Shown one piece after another: positions 28,917-41,342 of a stretch of 64,000 nucleotides of DNA. Numbering within the stretch: position 1 is the stretch's first letter; each line of letters begins with the position of its first letter. The stretch is from Lysobacterales bacterium (GTDB lineage: Bacteria > Pseudomonadota > Gammaproteobacteria > Xanthomonadales > Rhodanobacteraceae): the NCBI GenBank assembly GCA_017305135.1, contig JAFKNA010000013.1:1-64000 (forward strand). Reading direction: 5' to 3'. The translations under genes and the position numbers were made by a program. The notes under the pieces are model-generated. The model ran no database searches, had not been told where the DNA came from, and saw nothing but the letters and a program-made list of their open reading frames with translations.

Positions 28917-29801
28917 TTAATGCGGGGGATCGTCGTCGCAAACCGGACTACTTGGAACGGCCAAGCTTCCGTACCCTAGGCGTCCACGTGGTCGCATTGG
29001 AGTTCCAGCAGTGGCTAGCAAGGTGCGGATACGCTGAATGGAATAACCCGTATCCATCTCAAGCTCCCTAACACTCTCGCCTTTCAGGTATCGCTCGCGG
29101 AGCTTTTTGCCCATAGCTTCCGCCCGCTTCTGTTCGAGATGCTCATTGGGCTTCAGTGTCGGCAAGATCGGGCCACCGGCATAGCCCTTATGCACTGCGC
29201 CGCGAGGTGTCACGTCCTCGGCAGCCTCATTGCCCCACACGGTCCAGCCTTGACGGGGGTGGCGAGCAAACAGCTCCAAGCGCGGGCCCGGTGAGCATGC
29301 CTCAATCAGTTCATACTGCTCATCTGGTTTGCGTGAGTGTTCTCGCTTGCGCGTCTCGATCATGTTCACTTGGGAACGTCCGGGCGAAAGCGTACGCATT
29401 GAGCCACGTACTCCAAAAAGCAGAAGTTCTGTGACATTCCGGAAGTAGAACCCAACGCCACGGCCATCCGGTCCACCGTCCTTGCGACGCTTGGCCCACA
29501 CAATGTTGCTTACATACCGGAACCCCCATGCCTCCATCACTGCGAGACCGTCCATCAGCAAGGCATTCGGCACCCAGAGATACAGATGGGCGTCACGCGA
29601 CGCGACTTCCTTCACCACCATAGCTTTGATCGCATCGAGCGACATCGTGGAGTAGCGATCTAGGCGCCGATGCTCCGGAGCAACCTTGCCCGTACGGTTC
29701 GAGAACCGCCAAGGGGGATCGGCAAGAATCGTAGGAAAACCCCCAACAACCAGCGGGAGGGGAGCGGGCGCTTCTTCGGGGCGGAGTGGTTTGTTAGTCA
29801 T
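28917..29801 (-). CDS. MT-A70 family adenine-N6 DNA methyltransferase
   Basis: 294 residues. The catalytic motif DPPW is present (TILADPPWRF), followed by the family blocks AHLYLWVPNALL and NIVWAKRRKDGG, and PGPRLELFARHPRQGW near the end of the domain. The C-terminal 70 residues add a helix-turn-helix-like tail (KGESVRELEMDTGYSIQRI) that may serve sequence recognition or autoregulation. MT-A70 enzymes include restriction-modification methylases of the M.MunI type. The target site is unknown. Its start lies next to a striking palindrome pair at 29820-29843. Confidence 0.88.
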   Translation of the reverse strand: MTNKPLRPEEAPAPLPLVVGGFPTILADPPWRFSNRTGKVAPEHRRLDRYSTMSLDAIKAMVVKEVASRDAHLYLWVPNALLMDGLAVMEAWGFRYVSNIVWAKRRKDGGPDGRGVGFYFRNVTELLLFGVRGSMRTLSPGRSQVNMIETRKREHSRKPDEQYELIEACSPGPRLELFARHPRQGWTVWGNEAAEDVTPRGAVHKGYAGGPILPTLKPNEHLEQKRAEAMGKKLRERYLKGESVRELEMDTGYSIQRIRTLLATAGTPMRPRGRLGYGSLAVPSSPVCDDDPPH

Positions 29802-29819
29802 GCAGGCATATTACATGAA

Positions 29820-29843
29820 AAAAGATCTTTGGAAAGATCTTTT
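29820..29843 (-). promoter_or_regulatory. Twin AAAGATCTTT palindromes just upstream of the MT-A70 gene
   Basis: Two copies of the 10 bp palindrome AAAGATCTTT with centres 12 bases apart (about one helical turn), together forming one perfect 24 bp inverted repeat with a 2-base centre. It begins 19 bases upstream of the ATG at 29801. Position and symmetry suit an operator or a hairpin in the 5' leader. In restriction-modification systems such sites often bind a controller protein. No controller gene is nearby; the HTH tail of the methyltransferase could be the reader. This is inference. Confidence 0.6.
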
Positions 29844-29973
29844 CGCCTTGAGATTCGATGCGAATCGGCGGAGGAGCTGCCTCTGGTCTGTCGTGCATGC
29901 GTTCAAGCTGACGCGTCGCTCACTGAAGCTCGCCTTCGCGGGCATGACGTCGAGGGAGATGGACGGGTCCAAC

Positions 29974-32163
29974 TCAGTTGATCCCAAAGCCGATGCTGCG
30001 ATGCCGCCCCTCCGGCTTCATGCCCTGCTCGGCGGCGAGCAGGTCGACCAGCTTCGGGGCGGTCGCCGCCTCACCCGTGACGCGGAGCTGGCGCAGCACG
30101 TTGGCGAAGTCGCCGGGGGTGAGATGTTCCAAGCGATCGAGGCGGGCCAGCGCGGCGTCGCGGGTGTCCGGCGTCTCGCGCGCGTCGGCGGTGACGCGCA
30201 GCAGCATCGCGCGGCGCTGTGCACGGGTCATGGCGTCAAAGCGGATCTTGAAGTCGAAGCGGCGGAGCGACGCGGCATCGAGCGTCTCGACCAGGTTGGT
30301 GGAGGCGATGAAGAGGCCGTCGAAGGCTTCCATCTGGGTCAGGAGTTCGTTGACGTGGGTGACCTCCCACGAGTGCACGGCGCCGGCGCGGTCGCGCAGG
30401 AAGCCATCGGCCTCGTCGATGACCAGGATCGCGTTCTCGCTCGCTGCCTGCGCGAACGCGGCGGCGATGCGCTTTTCGGTTTCGCCGATGTACTTGTTGA
30501 TGAGATCCGAGCCGCGCCGCACCAGCAGCGGCCGGTCGAGTTCGCGTGCGAGGTGATGCGCGAACCCGGTCTTGCCGGTGCCGGGTGGGCCGTACAGGCA
30601 CAGGCGAGCACCGCGTGAGTGCGCCAGGCCGCGGGTGAGCGCATCAAGGTCGCGGTCGGCGTTGAGGAAGGCGGGGTCGTAGTGCTCCGGCAGTACCGTG
30701 GGCGCAGGCAGGTGCGGCAGGCCCATGGCGCGCAAGGCCGATTCGACCAGGCGTTCGGCGCAGGCATCGCGCTCGGCCTGGTTGCGGGCGCGGAGTGCCT
30801 GCACCACGCGCGCCGCGCGTTCGACCTGGGCCGGCGCGAGGCTCTCCAAGCCGGCGAGCCGCTCCATGCAGCGACCGGAAATCGCTCCGGACTGGAAGTA
30901 GCGGTCGAGGATCGCGCGGCGCACGCCGATGCCAGGCGCGCGGAACTCCACCACCATGTCGAAGCGGCGCAGGTACGCCGGATCCATCGCCTCGATGGAG
31001 TTGCAGGTCCAGATCGTTGGCACCGGGTTGGACTCCAGCGTCTCGTTCACCCACGCCTTGCGCAGGTGGTCGGCGTCGCGCCCGCCAATGCCCAGCATGG
31101 CGAGGAATCCCGACCCGCCACCGCTGCCGAACACGTCCTCGACCTCATCGAACAGGAGTATCTGCCGGCGACGCCCGGCGAGCAGGTTCTGGCAGGTGGC
31201 AAAGGCGCGAAAACGCCGGCTGCCGGAAACCGGGTCGCCGTCGCTGTCGCAGTTCGGCACCTCGCTGACGCTGGCGCGGAGCGGCCCGGCGAGCATGCGC
31301 GCGAATTCGGTCTTGCCGGTGCCGGGAGCGCCGTGCAGGAGGATGTTGACGCCACGCGTGCGCCGGGCCAGCGCGTGGCCGAGATACTTCATCACCAGCG
31401 CGGCTTCCGGGAGGTGCCCGAAATCGTCCGGGCCGAGCTGGGCCGCAGGCGCGGGGCGCACCAGGTGGCGCAGGAGCTGGCGCTCATCGAAGGTGGTGGC
31501 CAGCAGGCGTTCGGCGACTTCTTCATCGACACCGGTCGGGCAGGCGGGGCGCGGGCCGCCAGCTTCCAGCAGGCCGCTGCTGCGCAAGCGCGTGGAAAGT
31601 CGCCAGGCGTTGGTCACGTCGCGCATGCGGCAGCCCGTGGCGTGGCGCAGGAGCTGCAGGAAATCCTGCTCGCTTGTCACCACCAGGCGGTAGAAGTCCT
31701 GCATGTACTGGGCGCGGGAGCTGATGACCAGTACGCGCAGCAGCGCGCATTCGGTCCTGCCGAAGTGCAGCAGGCGACCCATGCGGGCGATGTTCTCGCC
31801 GAGGTGGTCACGGCGCGGGCGACGCCTTTGCAGCGTGCGGAGCTGGGCTTCCACCGCGTCGCGGAGTCCAGCCGGGCCGGCGCTGCCGGCATCCGGGCTT
31901 TCCTCGAGGCCGAGCAGGGTCAGCACATCGTGGTCGCGCATGTGGCCGCGCTGGAACAGGCGGTGGTACCAGCCGGTGCCGACCAGCATGCGCGCGGCAA
32001 GCAGCGCCCCCTCGCGATCGAGCGGCGTCGCGAGCGGGACCGGCTCGTAGCCACGAGGCTGGGCTTCGTCGAGCACGTCCAGATCGCTGAGGTCGAGGTC
32101 ATCGAGGTCGTCGAGGCTGAAATCGCCATCGTCTGATTCTGCGGTGGAGAAGGGTGCGCCCAT
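29974..32163 (-). CDS. Double-AAA ATPase (two ATPase modules)
   Basis: 729 residues. An acidic N-terminus (DDLDDLDLSDLDVLDEA) is followed by a helical region, then AAA module 1 with Walker A GAPGTGKT (about residue 277) and Walker B LLFDEVED, then module 2 with Walker A GPPGTGKT (about residue 524), Walker B ILVIDEADGF, sensor 1 STN and arginine-finger-type LRRFDF. Module 1 has an arm after Walker A (PNCDSDGDPVSGSRR) unlike classic AAA. Likely remodels a protein or nucleic-acid partner. It is divergent from a WYL regulator, with which it probably forms a regulated unit. The substrate is unknown. Confidence 0.9.
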   Translation of the reverse strand: MGAPFSTAESDDGDFSLDDLDDLDLSDLDVLDEAQPRGYEPVPLATPLDREGALLAARMLVGTGWYHRLFQRGHMRDHDVLTLLGLEESPDAGSAGPAGLRDAVEAQLRTLQRRRPRRDHLGENIARMGRLLHFGRTECALLRVLVISSRAQYMQDFYRLVVTSEQDFLQLLRHATGCRMRDVTNAWRLSTRLRSSGLLEAGGPRPACPTGVDEEVAERLLATTFDERQLLRHLVRPAPAAQLGPDDFGHLPEAALVMKYLGHALARRTRGVNILLHGAPGTGKTEFARMLAGPLRASVSEVPNCDSDGDPVSGSRRFRAFATCQNLLAGRRRQILLFDEVEDVFGSGGGSGFLAMLGIGGRDADHLRKAWVNETLESNPVPTIWTCNSIEAMDPAYLRRFDMVVEFRAPGIGVRRAILDRYFQSGAISGRCMERLAGLESLAPAQVERAARVVQALRARNQAERDACAERLVESALRAMGLPHLPAPTVLPEHYDPAFLNADRDLDALTRGLAHSRGARLCLYGPPGTGKTGFAHHLARELDRPLLVRRGSDLINKYIGETEKRIAAAFAQAASENAILVIDEADGFLRDRAGAVHSWEVTHVNELLTQMEAFDGLFIASTNLVETLDAASLRRFDFKIRFDAMTRAQRRAMLLRVTADARETPDTRDAALARLDRLEHLTPGDFANVLRQLRVTGEAATAPKLVDLLAAEQGMKPEGRHRSIGFGIN

Positions 32164-32207
32164 GCCATGCTCCTGCGGGTCGTGATGCCGCCATTATGCG
32201 AAGCACT

Positions 32208-32226
32208 TGCGACACAACATGTCGCA
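32208..32226. promoter_or_regulatory. Perfect inverted repeat, candidate WYL-regulator operator
   Basis: TGCGACA-caaca-TGTCGCA, a perfect 7 bp inverted repeat with 5 bp spacer in the 107 bp gap between the divergent AAA ATPase (start 32163) and WYL regulator (start 32271) genes. It could block or activate both promoters. Assignment to the adjacent WYL protein is inferred from position and symmetry. Confidence 0.65.
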
Positions 32227-32270
32227 TCGGAGGCACTACACTGCGCTGGTCAGGAATCGGGGGCCTTGCC

Positions 32271-33266
32271 ATGTACGACACCTTCTCGCGCCACCTCACG
32301 ATGCTGAGCCTGGTTCCGGTGCTGCCGCGCAAATGCACCGCTGGCGAGTTGCGCGAGAAGCTCGTGGCGCAGGGTTTCGACGTGCACATCCGTTCGGTGG
32401 AACGCGATCTGCAGAAGCTCTCGCATTTCGGCCTGACCGACGATGGCGCCAAGCCGGCGGGGTGGTCGTGGGTGTCGCGCGACAGGGTGCCGACGCTGCC
32501 GCCGATGTCGACCGAGAACGCACTGGTGCTCGAGCTGGTACGCCGGCATCTTGGCGCCATGCTGCCGCCGCGGATGCTGCGCCAGATGGAGCGGCCGTTC
32601 GAGGAGGCGCGCCGCACCCTCAACCTGCTCGGCGACGCGCCGCTCAAGCGCTGGACGGAACGCGTCGCGGTGCTGCCGGATGGCCCGCCGCTGGCGACGC
32701 CGGAAGTCGCTGCAGGCGTGCTGGAAGCCGTCGGCGAGGCGCTGCTGCGCGACCGCCGGCTGGACGTGCAATACCGCGCGCTCGACCGGCCGCGCGGACG
32801 CCGCTACACCCTGCACCCGCTCGGGCTGGTGTACCGCGACGGCGTGTTCTATCTGGTCGCGACCGTCAACGACTACGACGACATCCGTCATTTCGCGCTG
32901 CAGCGCATGCGCGAGGCACGGGTGCTGGACGAGACCGCCGGCCGCCCGGCGGATTTCGTTCTGGCGGAACACCTCGACGGCAAGCGCGCCTTCCAGTGGC
33001 CGCACGGCGAAACCGTACGCCTGGAGCTCAAGGTCGAACGTTGGCTGGCCATCCATCTGGAGGAGCGCTGCCTCGCCGGTGACCAGGTGATCACCCCGCT
33101 CCGCGGCGATCCGGAACGCTCGCGCGTGACCGCCACGGTGGAAGCCACCGAACAGCTCTACTGGTGGCTGCGCAGCCTCGGCACCAGCGTGGAAGTGGTC
33201 AAGCCCGCACGCCTGCGCCAGCGGCTGGCGGACGAAGTACGGCAACTGGCCGAGGTTTATCGGTGA
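32271..33266 (+). CDS. WYL-domain transcriptional regulator
   Basis: 331 residues from the ATG at 32271. It has an N-terminal winged HTH (TAGELREKLVAQGFDVHIRS) followed by the WYL core with HPLGLVYRDGVFYLVATVND and IRHFALQRM (the arginine pair that binds ligand-like nucleotides) and a C-terminal WCX part (RLELKVERWLAIHLEE). WYL proteins commonly control defence or DNA-damage operons. Here it is divergent from the double-AAA ATPase, with a perfect inverted repeat between them. Ligand unknown. Confidence 0.92.
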   Translation: MYDTFSRHLTMLSLVPVLPRKCTAGELREKLVAQGFDVHIRSVERDLQKLSHFGLTDDGAKPAGWSWVSRDRVPTLPPMSTENALVLELVRRHLGAMLPPRMLRQMERPFEEARRTLNLLGDAPLKRWTERVAVLPDGPPLATPEVAAGVLEAVGEALLRDRRLDVQYRALDRPRGRRYTLHPLGLVYRDGVFYLVATVNDYDDIRHFALQRMREARVLDETAGRPADFVLAEHLDGKRAFQWPHGETVRLELKVERWLAIHLEERCLAGDQVITPLRGDPERSRVTATVEATEQLYWWLRSLGTSVEVVKPARLRQRLADEVRQLAEVYR

Positions 33267-33601
33267 CCGGAGCGACCCGATCCGGCAGGGTTGCTGCGCT
33301 GTGCACGATGACGGATCCCGTGCGTGACCAGGGATGGATGGCGCGCCGGTCGCGCACAGGGTGCGCTCCTGCAGCGGGATGCGCGCGGTAACGGGATCAC
33401 GAGGTCGCAGTCGCCAGGACGCGCCGGCTGCCGCCCGTTCGTGCTTCGAAGCGCGCTCGCGTTCACGCCAAGGATCTCCCGGTTCTCCACCGCGACCCGT
33501 TAGGATACGGGCGGGCCGCGGCGCGGTCCGGTGCGCTGCCGTCGGTGTGACTGCCGGGACGGAGTGGCCGCTCCTTCCAGAATTTCCCTTCCGCTGGCTG
33601 C
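33267..33601 (+). other. Intergenic region between the WYL gene and the mrp operon
   Basis: 335 bp with no convincing gene. A possible extended -10 (taggat, about 33503-33508) lies before the mrp operon, and the rest is GC-rich with no clear terminator hairpin plus T tract. Confidence 0.4.
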
Positions 33602-36504
<2,903 letters not shown>

Positions 36505-36505
<1 letters not shown>

Positions 36506-36834
36506 TGGAACTGGTGCTGACGATCGCCATCGGCGTGCTGACCGGATCGGGCATCTGGCTGCTGCTGCGGCCGCGAACCTTCCAGGTGATCATCGGCCTG
36601 TCGCTGCTGTCCTATGCGGTGAACCTGTTCATCTTCGCCATGGGGCGCCTCGCGGTGGACGTCGCGCCGGTGCTGGAGGACGGCACCGGCAATAGCGATC
36701 CGTTGCCGCAGGCGCTGGTGCTGACGGCGATCGTGATCGGCTTCGCCACCACCGCGCTGTTCCTGGTGGTGCTGCTCGCCAACCGCGGCTTCAGCGGCAC
36801 CGACCACGTCGACGGGCGGGAGCCGCCGCCATGA
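36505..36834 (+). CDS. mrpC: Na+/H+ antiporter subunit C (MrpC, NuoK-like)
   Basis: 109 residues with three hydrophobic segments. The NuoK-like core VIIGLSLLSYAVNLFIFAMG and DPLPQALVLTAIVIGFATTA are conserved in MrpC. The start ATG overlaps the stop of mrpA by one base (TGATG), and the stop overlaps mrpD by four. Confidence 0.94.
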
Positions 36835-38435
36835 ATCTCGCCGCCCACCTCGTCATGCTGCCGGTGCTGCTGCCGCTGGTCGCGGCGGCGCTGATGCTGC
36901 CGCTCGGCGAGCGACGACGGCCGCTCAAGGTGATGTTGAACCTCGCCTCCACGCTCGCCCTGGTGGCCGTCGCGGTCGCGCTGGCGATGCGGGCCGGAAC
37001 GGGCGCGGTCGACGTCTACCGCCTCGGCGACTGGCCCGCGCCCTTCGCCATCGTGCTGGTGGCCGACCGGCTGGCGGCGCTCATGCTGCTGGCGACCTCC
37101 GTGCTGGCATTCTGCTCGCTGCTGTTCTCGCTGGCGCGCTGGCACCGCGTCGGGGTGCACTTCCATCCGCTGTTCCAGTTCCTGCTGATGGGCCTCAACG
37201 GCGCCTTCCTGACCGGCGATCTGTTCAACCTGTTCGTGTTCTTCGAGGTGCTGCTGGTCGCCTCCTACGGCCTCGCCCTGCATGGCTCGGGCTCGCGGCG
37301 GGTGCAGGCGGGGATGCACTACATCGCCGTCAACCTGGCCGCCTCGCTGCTGTTCCTGCTCGGCGTCAGCCTGATCTATGGCGTCGCCGGCACTCTCAAC
37401 ATGGCCGACCTCGCGCTGCGGATCCCGGCGATCGCGCCCGCCGACCGGCCGCTGCTCGAAGCCGGCGCGGCCCTCCTAGGCACCGCCTTCCTGACCAAGG
37501 CCGCGGCCTGGCCGCTCGGCTTCTGGCTGGAGGACACCTATGCCGCCGCCAGCGCGCCGGTGGCGGCGCTGTTCGCCATCATGAGCAAGCTCGGCGTGTA
37601 CGCCATCGCGCGGGTCTGGCTGCTGCTGTTCGGCGTCGCCGCCGGGCCGTCGGCGGGCCTGGGCGCCGACTGGCTGCTGGCCGCCGGCATCGCCACCCTG
37701 GTGTTCGGCATGCTGGGCGTGCTGGCGGCGCAGGAGATGGCGCGCCTGGCCGCCAATTCGGTGCTGGTCTCCTCCGGCCTGCTGATCGCGATGATCGCGG
37801 TGGGCAATGCCGAGGTGATCGGCGCGGCGTTCTATTACCTGGTCGTCTCCACCTTCGCGCTTGGCGCCTTCTTCCTGCTGGTGGAATTGGCCGACCGCGG
37901 GCGCTCCGCCGCCGCGGACATCCTCGCGGTGACGCGCGAGGCCTTCGGCGAGGACGAGGATGAAGCCGACGATGGCGAGGTCGGCGTCGCCATCCCCGCC
38001 ACCATGGCGCTGCTCGGACTCGCGTTCCTGGCCTGCGCCCTGCTGCTGGCCGGCCTGCCACCGCTGGCCGGCTTCATCGGCAAGTTCATGCTGCTGGATG
38101 CGTTGTTCGCCGCGCTGACGCCGGCCGCGGGCCTCGCGCCGGCCGTCGCCTGGTTGTTGCTGGCACTGCTGCTGCTGTCGAGCTTCGCCACCCTGATCGC
38201 CATGAGTCGCGCCGGCCTGAACCGCTTTTGGGCACCGCTGGAGCCCCGCGTGCCGCGCGTGCGCATCATCGAGATGGTGCCGGTCGCACTGCTGCTCGCC
38301 GCCTGCGCCGTGCTCACCGTCGCCGCGGGCCCCGCGCTCGACTACGCCGGCGCCGCGGCGCGCGCGCTGATCGCGCCGCAGGACTACGTCGAGGGCGTGC
38401 TGCCGCCGCCGGCCACGCCGGAGGTCGCGCCATGA
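36831..38435 (+). CDS. mrpD: Na+/H+ antiporter subunit D (MrpD, NuoN-like)
   Basis: 534 residues with about fourteen membrane segments. It shows proton-channel lysine motifs in [19 protein letters not shown] and an Ile/Ala-rich core typical of MrpD. A short acidic loop ([10 protein letters not shown]) lies near residue 370 in a cytoplasmic-type position. Its start and stop overlap neighbouring mrp genes by four bases each, so translation is coupled along the operon. No key residue looks lost. Confidence 0.94.
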   Translation: MNLAAHLVMLPVLLPLVAAALMLPLGERRRPLKVMLNLASTLALVAVAVALAMRAGTGAVDVYRLGDWPAPFAIVLVADRLAALMLLATSVLAFCSLLFSLARWHRVGVHFHPLFQFLLMGLNGAFLTGDLFNLFVFFEVLLVASYGLALHGSGSRRVQAGMHYIAVNLAASLLFLLGVSLIYGVAGTLNMADLALRIPAIAPADRPLLEAGAALLGTAFLTKAAAWPLGFWLEDTYAAASAPVAALFAIMSKLGVYAIARVWLLLFGVAAGPSAGLGADWLLAAGIATLVFGMLGVLAAQEMARLAANSVLVSSGLLIAMIAVGNAEVIGAAFYYLVVSTFALGAFFLLVELADRGRSAAADILAVTREAFGEDEDEADDGEVGVAIPATMALLGLAFLACALLLAGLPPLAGFIGKFMLLDALFAALTPAAGLAPAVAWLLLALLLLSSFATLIAMSRAGLNRFWAPLEPRVPRVRIIEMVPVALLLAACAVLTVAAGPALDYAGAAARALIAPQDYVEGVLPPPATPEVAP

Positions 38436-38923
38436 TGCGCCGCTGGCTGCCCTATCCGCGCCTGGCGCTGGCGGTGTGGCTGATGTGGTTCCTGCTCGCG
38501 CCCGCGCCCACCTTCGGTGCCGCGCTGACCGGCGCGCTGGTCGCATGGGGGCTGTCGTTCCTGCCGGTCGCGCTCGAGCACGGCCGACGCGGCGCGCGCC
38601 GGCCGCTGCTCATGCTGCGCCTGGCTGGGCGTGTCGCACACGACATCGTGCTGGCCAACCTCGCCGTGGCCGCGCTGCTGCTGCGCCCGCGCGCCAAGGC
38701 GCGCCGCGCCGGCTTCGTGTCGATCCCGCTGGACCTGCGCGAGCCGAACGCGCTGGCGGTGCTTGCCTGCATCATCACCGCCACGCCCGGCACCATCTGG
38801 GTATCCTGGGATCCGGCGGCGGGGATCCTCGTCATCCACGTGCTGGACCTCGTCGACGAGGCCGCCGTGGTGCGCGATATCCGCGGGCGCTACGAGGCGC
38901 CGCTGCTGGAGATCTTCGCATGA
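38432..38923 (+). CDS. mrpE: Na+/H+ antiporter subunit E (MrpE)
   Basis: 163 residues; ATG at 38432 overlaps mrpD (ATGA). It has N-terminal membrane segments and a C-terminal cytoplasmic-type domain with the family blocks [19 protein letters not shown] and [14 protein letters not shown]. MrpE is needed for full complex assembly in known Mrp systems. Confidence 0.93.
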   Translation: MMRRWLPYPRLALAVWLMWFLLAPAPTFGAALTGALVAWGLSFLPVALEHGRRGARRPLLMLRLAGRVAHDIVLANLAVAALLLRPRAKARRAGFVSIPLDLREPNALAVLACIITATPGTIWVSWDPAAGILVIHVLDLVDEAAVVRDIRGRYEAPLLEIFA

Positions 38924-39201
38924 GCGCGCTGCTGCTGGCGGTTGCGCTCACGGTCGCGCAGGTGATGCTGGCACTGGCGATGATCCTCGCCGCCGTGCGC
39001 ATGGTGCGCGGCCCGCGCGCGCAGGATCGCGTACTGGCCTTCGACGCGCTCTACCTCGATGCCGTGCTGCTGGTGCTCTGCTTCGGCATCGGCAGCGGCG
39101 GCACGCTGTACTTCGAGGTGGCGCTGGCGATGGCGCTGACCGGCTTCGTCGGCACGGTGGCGCTGGCCAAGTTCCTGCTGCGCGGCGAGGTGATCGAATG
39201 A
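38920..39201 (+). CDS. mrpF: Na+/H+ antiporter subunit F (MrpF)
   Basis: 93 residues, three membrane segments, with the [18 protein letters not shown] motif characteristic of MrpF. Starts and ends in four-base overlaps with mrpE and mrpG. Confidence 0.94.
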   Translation: MSALLLAVALTVAQVMLALAMILAAVRMVRGPRAQDRVLAFDALYLDAVLLVLCFGIGSGGTLYFEVALAMALTGFVGTVALAKFLLRGEVIE

Positions 39202-39590
39202 TCGCGCCGGCGCTGCCGCTGTGGCTTGCAGTGGTCGTATCCGTGCTGTTGCTGGCCGGGGCCGGCCTGGCGCTGCTCGGATCGCTGGGCCTGCTGCGAT
39301 TCCGGACCTTCTACGAGCGCGTGCATGCGCCGACCCTCGCCGGCACCCTCGGCGCGACGGCGATCCTGCTCGCCTCGATGCTGCTCGCCTCCTTCGACGC
39401 GGGGCGGCCGATCGTGCACGAGCTGGTGCTCGGCGCGGTGCTGTTCACCACCACGCCGGTGGCGCTGCTGCTGCTGGTGCGCGCCGCCCTGTACCGCGAC
39501 CGGCACGAGGGCAACATCGCGGTGGCGCCGCCGCCGGCAGAGCCGGGCGCGGAGGCTGCCGATGAGCGCCCGGCAAGTGGACCTCAGTAG
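39198..39590 (+). CDS. mrpG: Na+/H+ antiporter subunit G (MrpG)
   Basis: 130 residues; three membrane segments with [20 protein letters not shown] and a C-terminal Pro/Glu tail. It is the last subunit of the operon. Its final bases overlap the convergent putP gene by seven, so the two operons share their 3' ends and no separate terminator is seen. Confidence 0.93.
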   Translation: MIAPALPLWLAVVVSVLLLAGAGLALLGSLGLLRFRTFYERVHAPTLAGTLGATAILLASMLLASFDAGRPIVHELVLGAVLFTTTPVALLLLVRAALYRDRHEGNIAVAPPPAEPGAEAADERPASGPQ

Positions 39591-41086
39591 CCGCTTTCCT
39601 CGAGGGCGAGCCGCACCTGGCGGTGGCGTGCCTGCACGTTTGAATCGGGTGCTGGCGACAGCAGGCTGACGAGGACGATCGCGAGGCTGGCGACGATGAA
39701 TCCCGGCACCATCTCGTAGAGCCCGCTGCCGAAGTGCTCGACCGCGACCAGTTTCCACAGGATCACGGTGGCCGCGCCGGCGACGATTCCGGTCAAGGCG
39801 CCGCTGCGCGTCATGCGACCCCAGCCGAGCGAGAACAGCACCACCGGGCCGAAGGCCGCGCCGAAGCCCGCCCAGGCGTAGCTGACCAGCCCCAGCACGC
39901 GGCTGTCCGGATCGCGCGCGATCCAGATCGCCAGCAGCGCCACCGCCAGCACCATCGCCCGGCCGACCCAGACCAGTTCGCGCTGGCCGGCATTCGGGCG
40001 CAGGAAGCCGCGGTAGAAATCTTCGGTGAGCGCGCTGGAGCAGACCAGCAACTGGCAGCTCAGCGTGCTCATGATCGCGGCGAGGATCGCCGACAGCAGC
40101 ACGCCGGCGATCCACGGGTTGAAGAGCGCCTCGGCCAGCACGATGAAGACGCGCTCGGGATTCTCCACCAGCGGCCCGGCCAGTTCCGGATGCTGGGCCG
40201 CCCAGGCGACGCCGGCGAGGCCCACCGTCACCGCGCCGAGCAGGCAGAGCACCATCCAGGTCATGCCGATGCGCCGCGCCTGCGGAATCACCGCCAGCGA
40301 ATCGGCCGCCATGAAGCGCGCCAGGATGTGCGGCTGGCCGAAGTAGCCGAGCCCCCAGGCGAGCGCCGAGACGATCGCGATCCACCCGCCGCTGCCGAAC
40401 CAGTCCAGGCGCATCGGATCGACCTGTTCGATCAACTGGCGCGTTTCGCCGAGGCCGCCGATGCCGAGGATGACGATGACCGGCGTCAGCAGCAGGGCGA
40501 AGATCATCAGCGTCGCCTGCACGGTATCCGTCCAGCTCACCGCCAGGAAGCCGCCGACCAGCGTGTAGAGGATCGTCGCCGCCGCGCCCCACCACAGCGC
40601 CTGCGCGTAGGGCAGGCCGAATACGCTTTCGAACAGGCGCGCACCGGCCACCACGCCGCTCGCGCAATAGACCGCGAAGAACACCAGGATCACCAGCGCG
40701 GCGACGATGCGCAGCAGGCGGCCGTCGCCGGCGAAGCGGGTGGTGAAGTAGTCGGGCAGGGTCAGCGCGTTGTTCGTGCGCTCGGTATAGACGCGCAGCG
40801 GCCCGGCCACGAAGCGCCAGTTGAGCCAGGCGCCAATGCTGAGGCCGATGGCGATCCACGCTTCCGACAGGCCGGTCAGGTACAGCGCACCAGGCAGGCC
40901 CATCAGCAGCCAGCCGCTCATGTCCGAGGCGCCGGCCGACAGCGCAGTCACGTAGCCGCCGAGCGAACGCCCGCCGAGGATGTAGTCGTCGAGGCTGCGC
41001 GTGGAGCGCCAGGCGACGAAGCCGATGCCGACCATGGCCAGGAGATAGATGCCAAAGGTGATCAGCAGCGGCGTGCTGGCGCTCAT
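39584..41086 (-). CDS. putP: Sodium/proline symporter
   Basis: 500 residues of the SSS family with about thirteen membrane segments. Diagnostic blocks are LGGYVTALSAGASDMSGW (Na+ and substrate binding in TM2), FTTRFAGDGRLLRIVAA and the TM8-type ILAAIMSTLSCQLLVCSSAL. It imports proline with sodium. Sodium handling is a link to the convergent mrp operon, though direct co-regulation is not shown. The N-terminal start MSASTPLLITFGIYLLAM is standard. Confidence 0.95.
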   Translation of the reverse strand: MSASTPLLITFGIYLLAMVGIGFVAWRSTRSLDDYILGGRSLGGYVTALSAGASDMSGWLLMGLPGALYLTGLSEAWIAIGLSIGAWLNWRFVAGPLRVYTERTNNALTLPDYFTTRFAGDGRLLRIVAALVILVFFAVYCASGVVAGARLFESVFGLPYAQALWWGAAATILYTLVGGFLAVSWTDTVQATLMIFALLLTPVIVILGIGGLGETRQLIEQVDPMRLDWFGSGGWIAIVSALAWGLGYFGQPHILARFMAADSLAVIPQARRIGMTWMVLCLLGAVTVGLAGVAWAAQHPELAGPLVENPERVFIVLAEALFNPWIAGVLLSAILAAIMSTLSCQLLVCSSALTEDFYRGFLRPNAGQRELVWVGRAMVLAVALLAIWIARDPDSRVLGLVSYAWAGFGAAFGPVVLFSLGWGRMTRSGALTGIVAGAATVILWKLVAVEHFGSGLYEMVPGFIVASLAIVLVSLLSPAPDSNVQARHRQVRLALEESGY

Positions 41087-41342
41087 GGGCGTCCCCCGTG
41101 GAAAGGCCGGAAGCTTACCCCAGCCCCGGGTGGGCGGCGCGCGGGCGTGAAGTCATCCGCGGGTCACCGCAACCACGCCTGGAAGGGCCCGCCCCCTGCT
41201 CGTGGCGGCCATCCCGTCGACCGGGACATGGATCACGATCCGCTTGCCCAACCCGTCACGACCTTTGGCGCCATGCCCCGCCACACTTCGTCCTGCATGC
41301 TCATGCATGCGAGGCATGCCGCACGGCATCAGGAGCAGAAGG

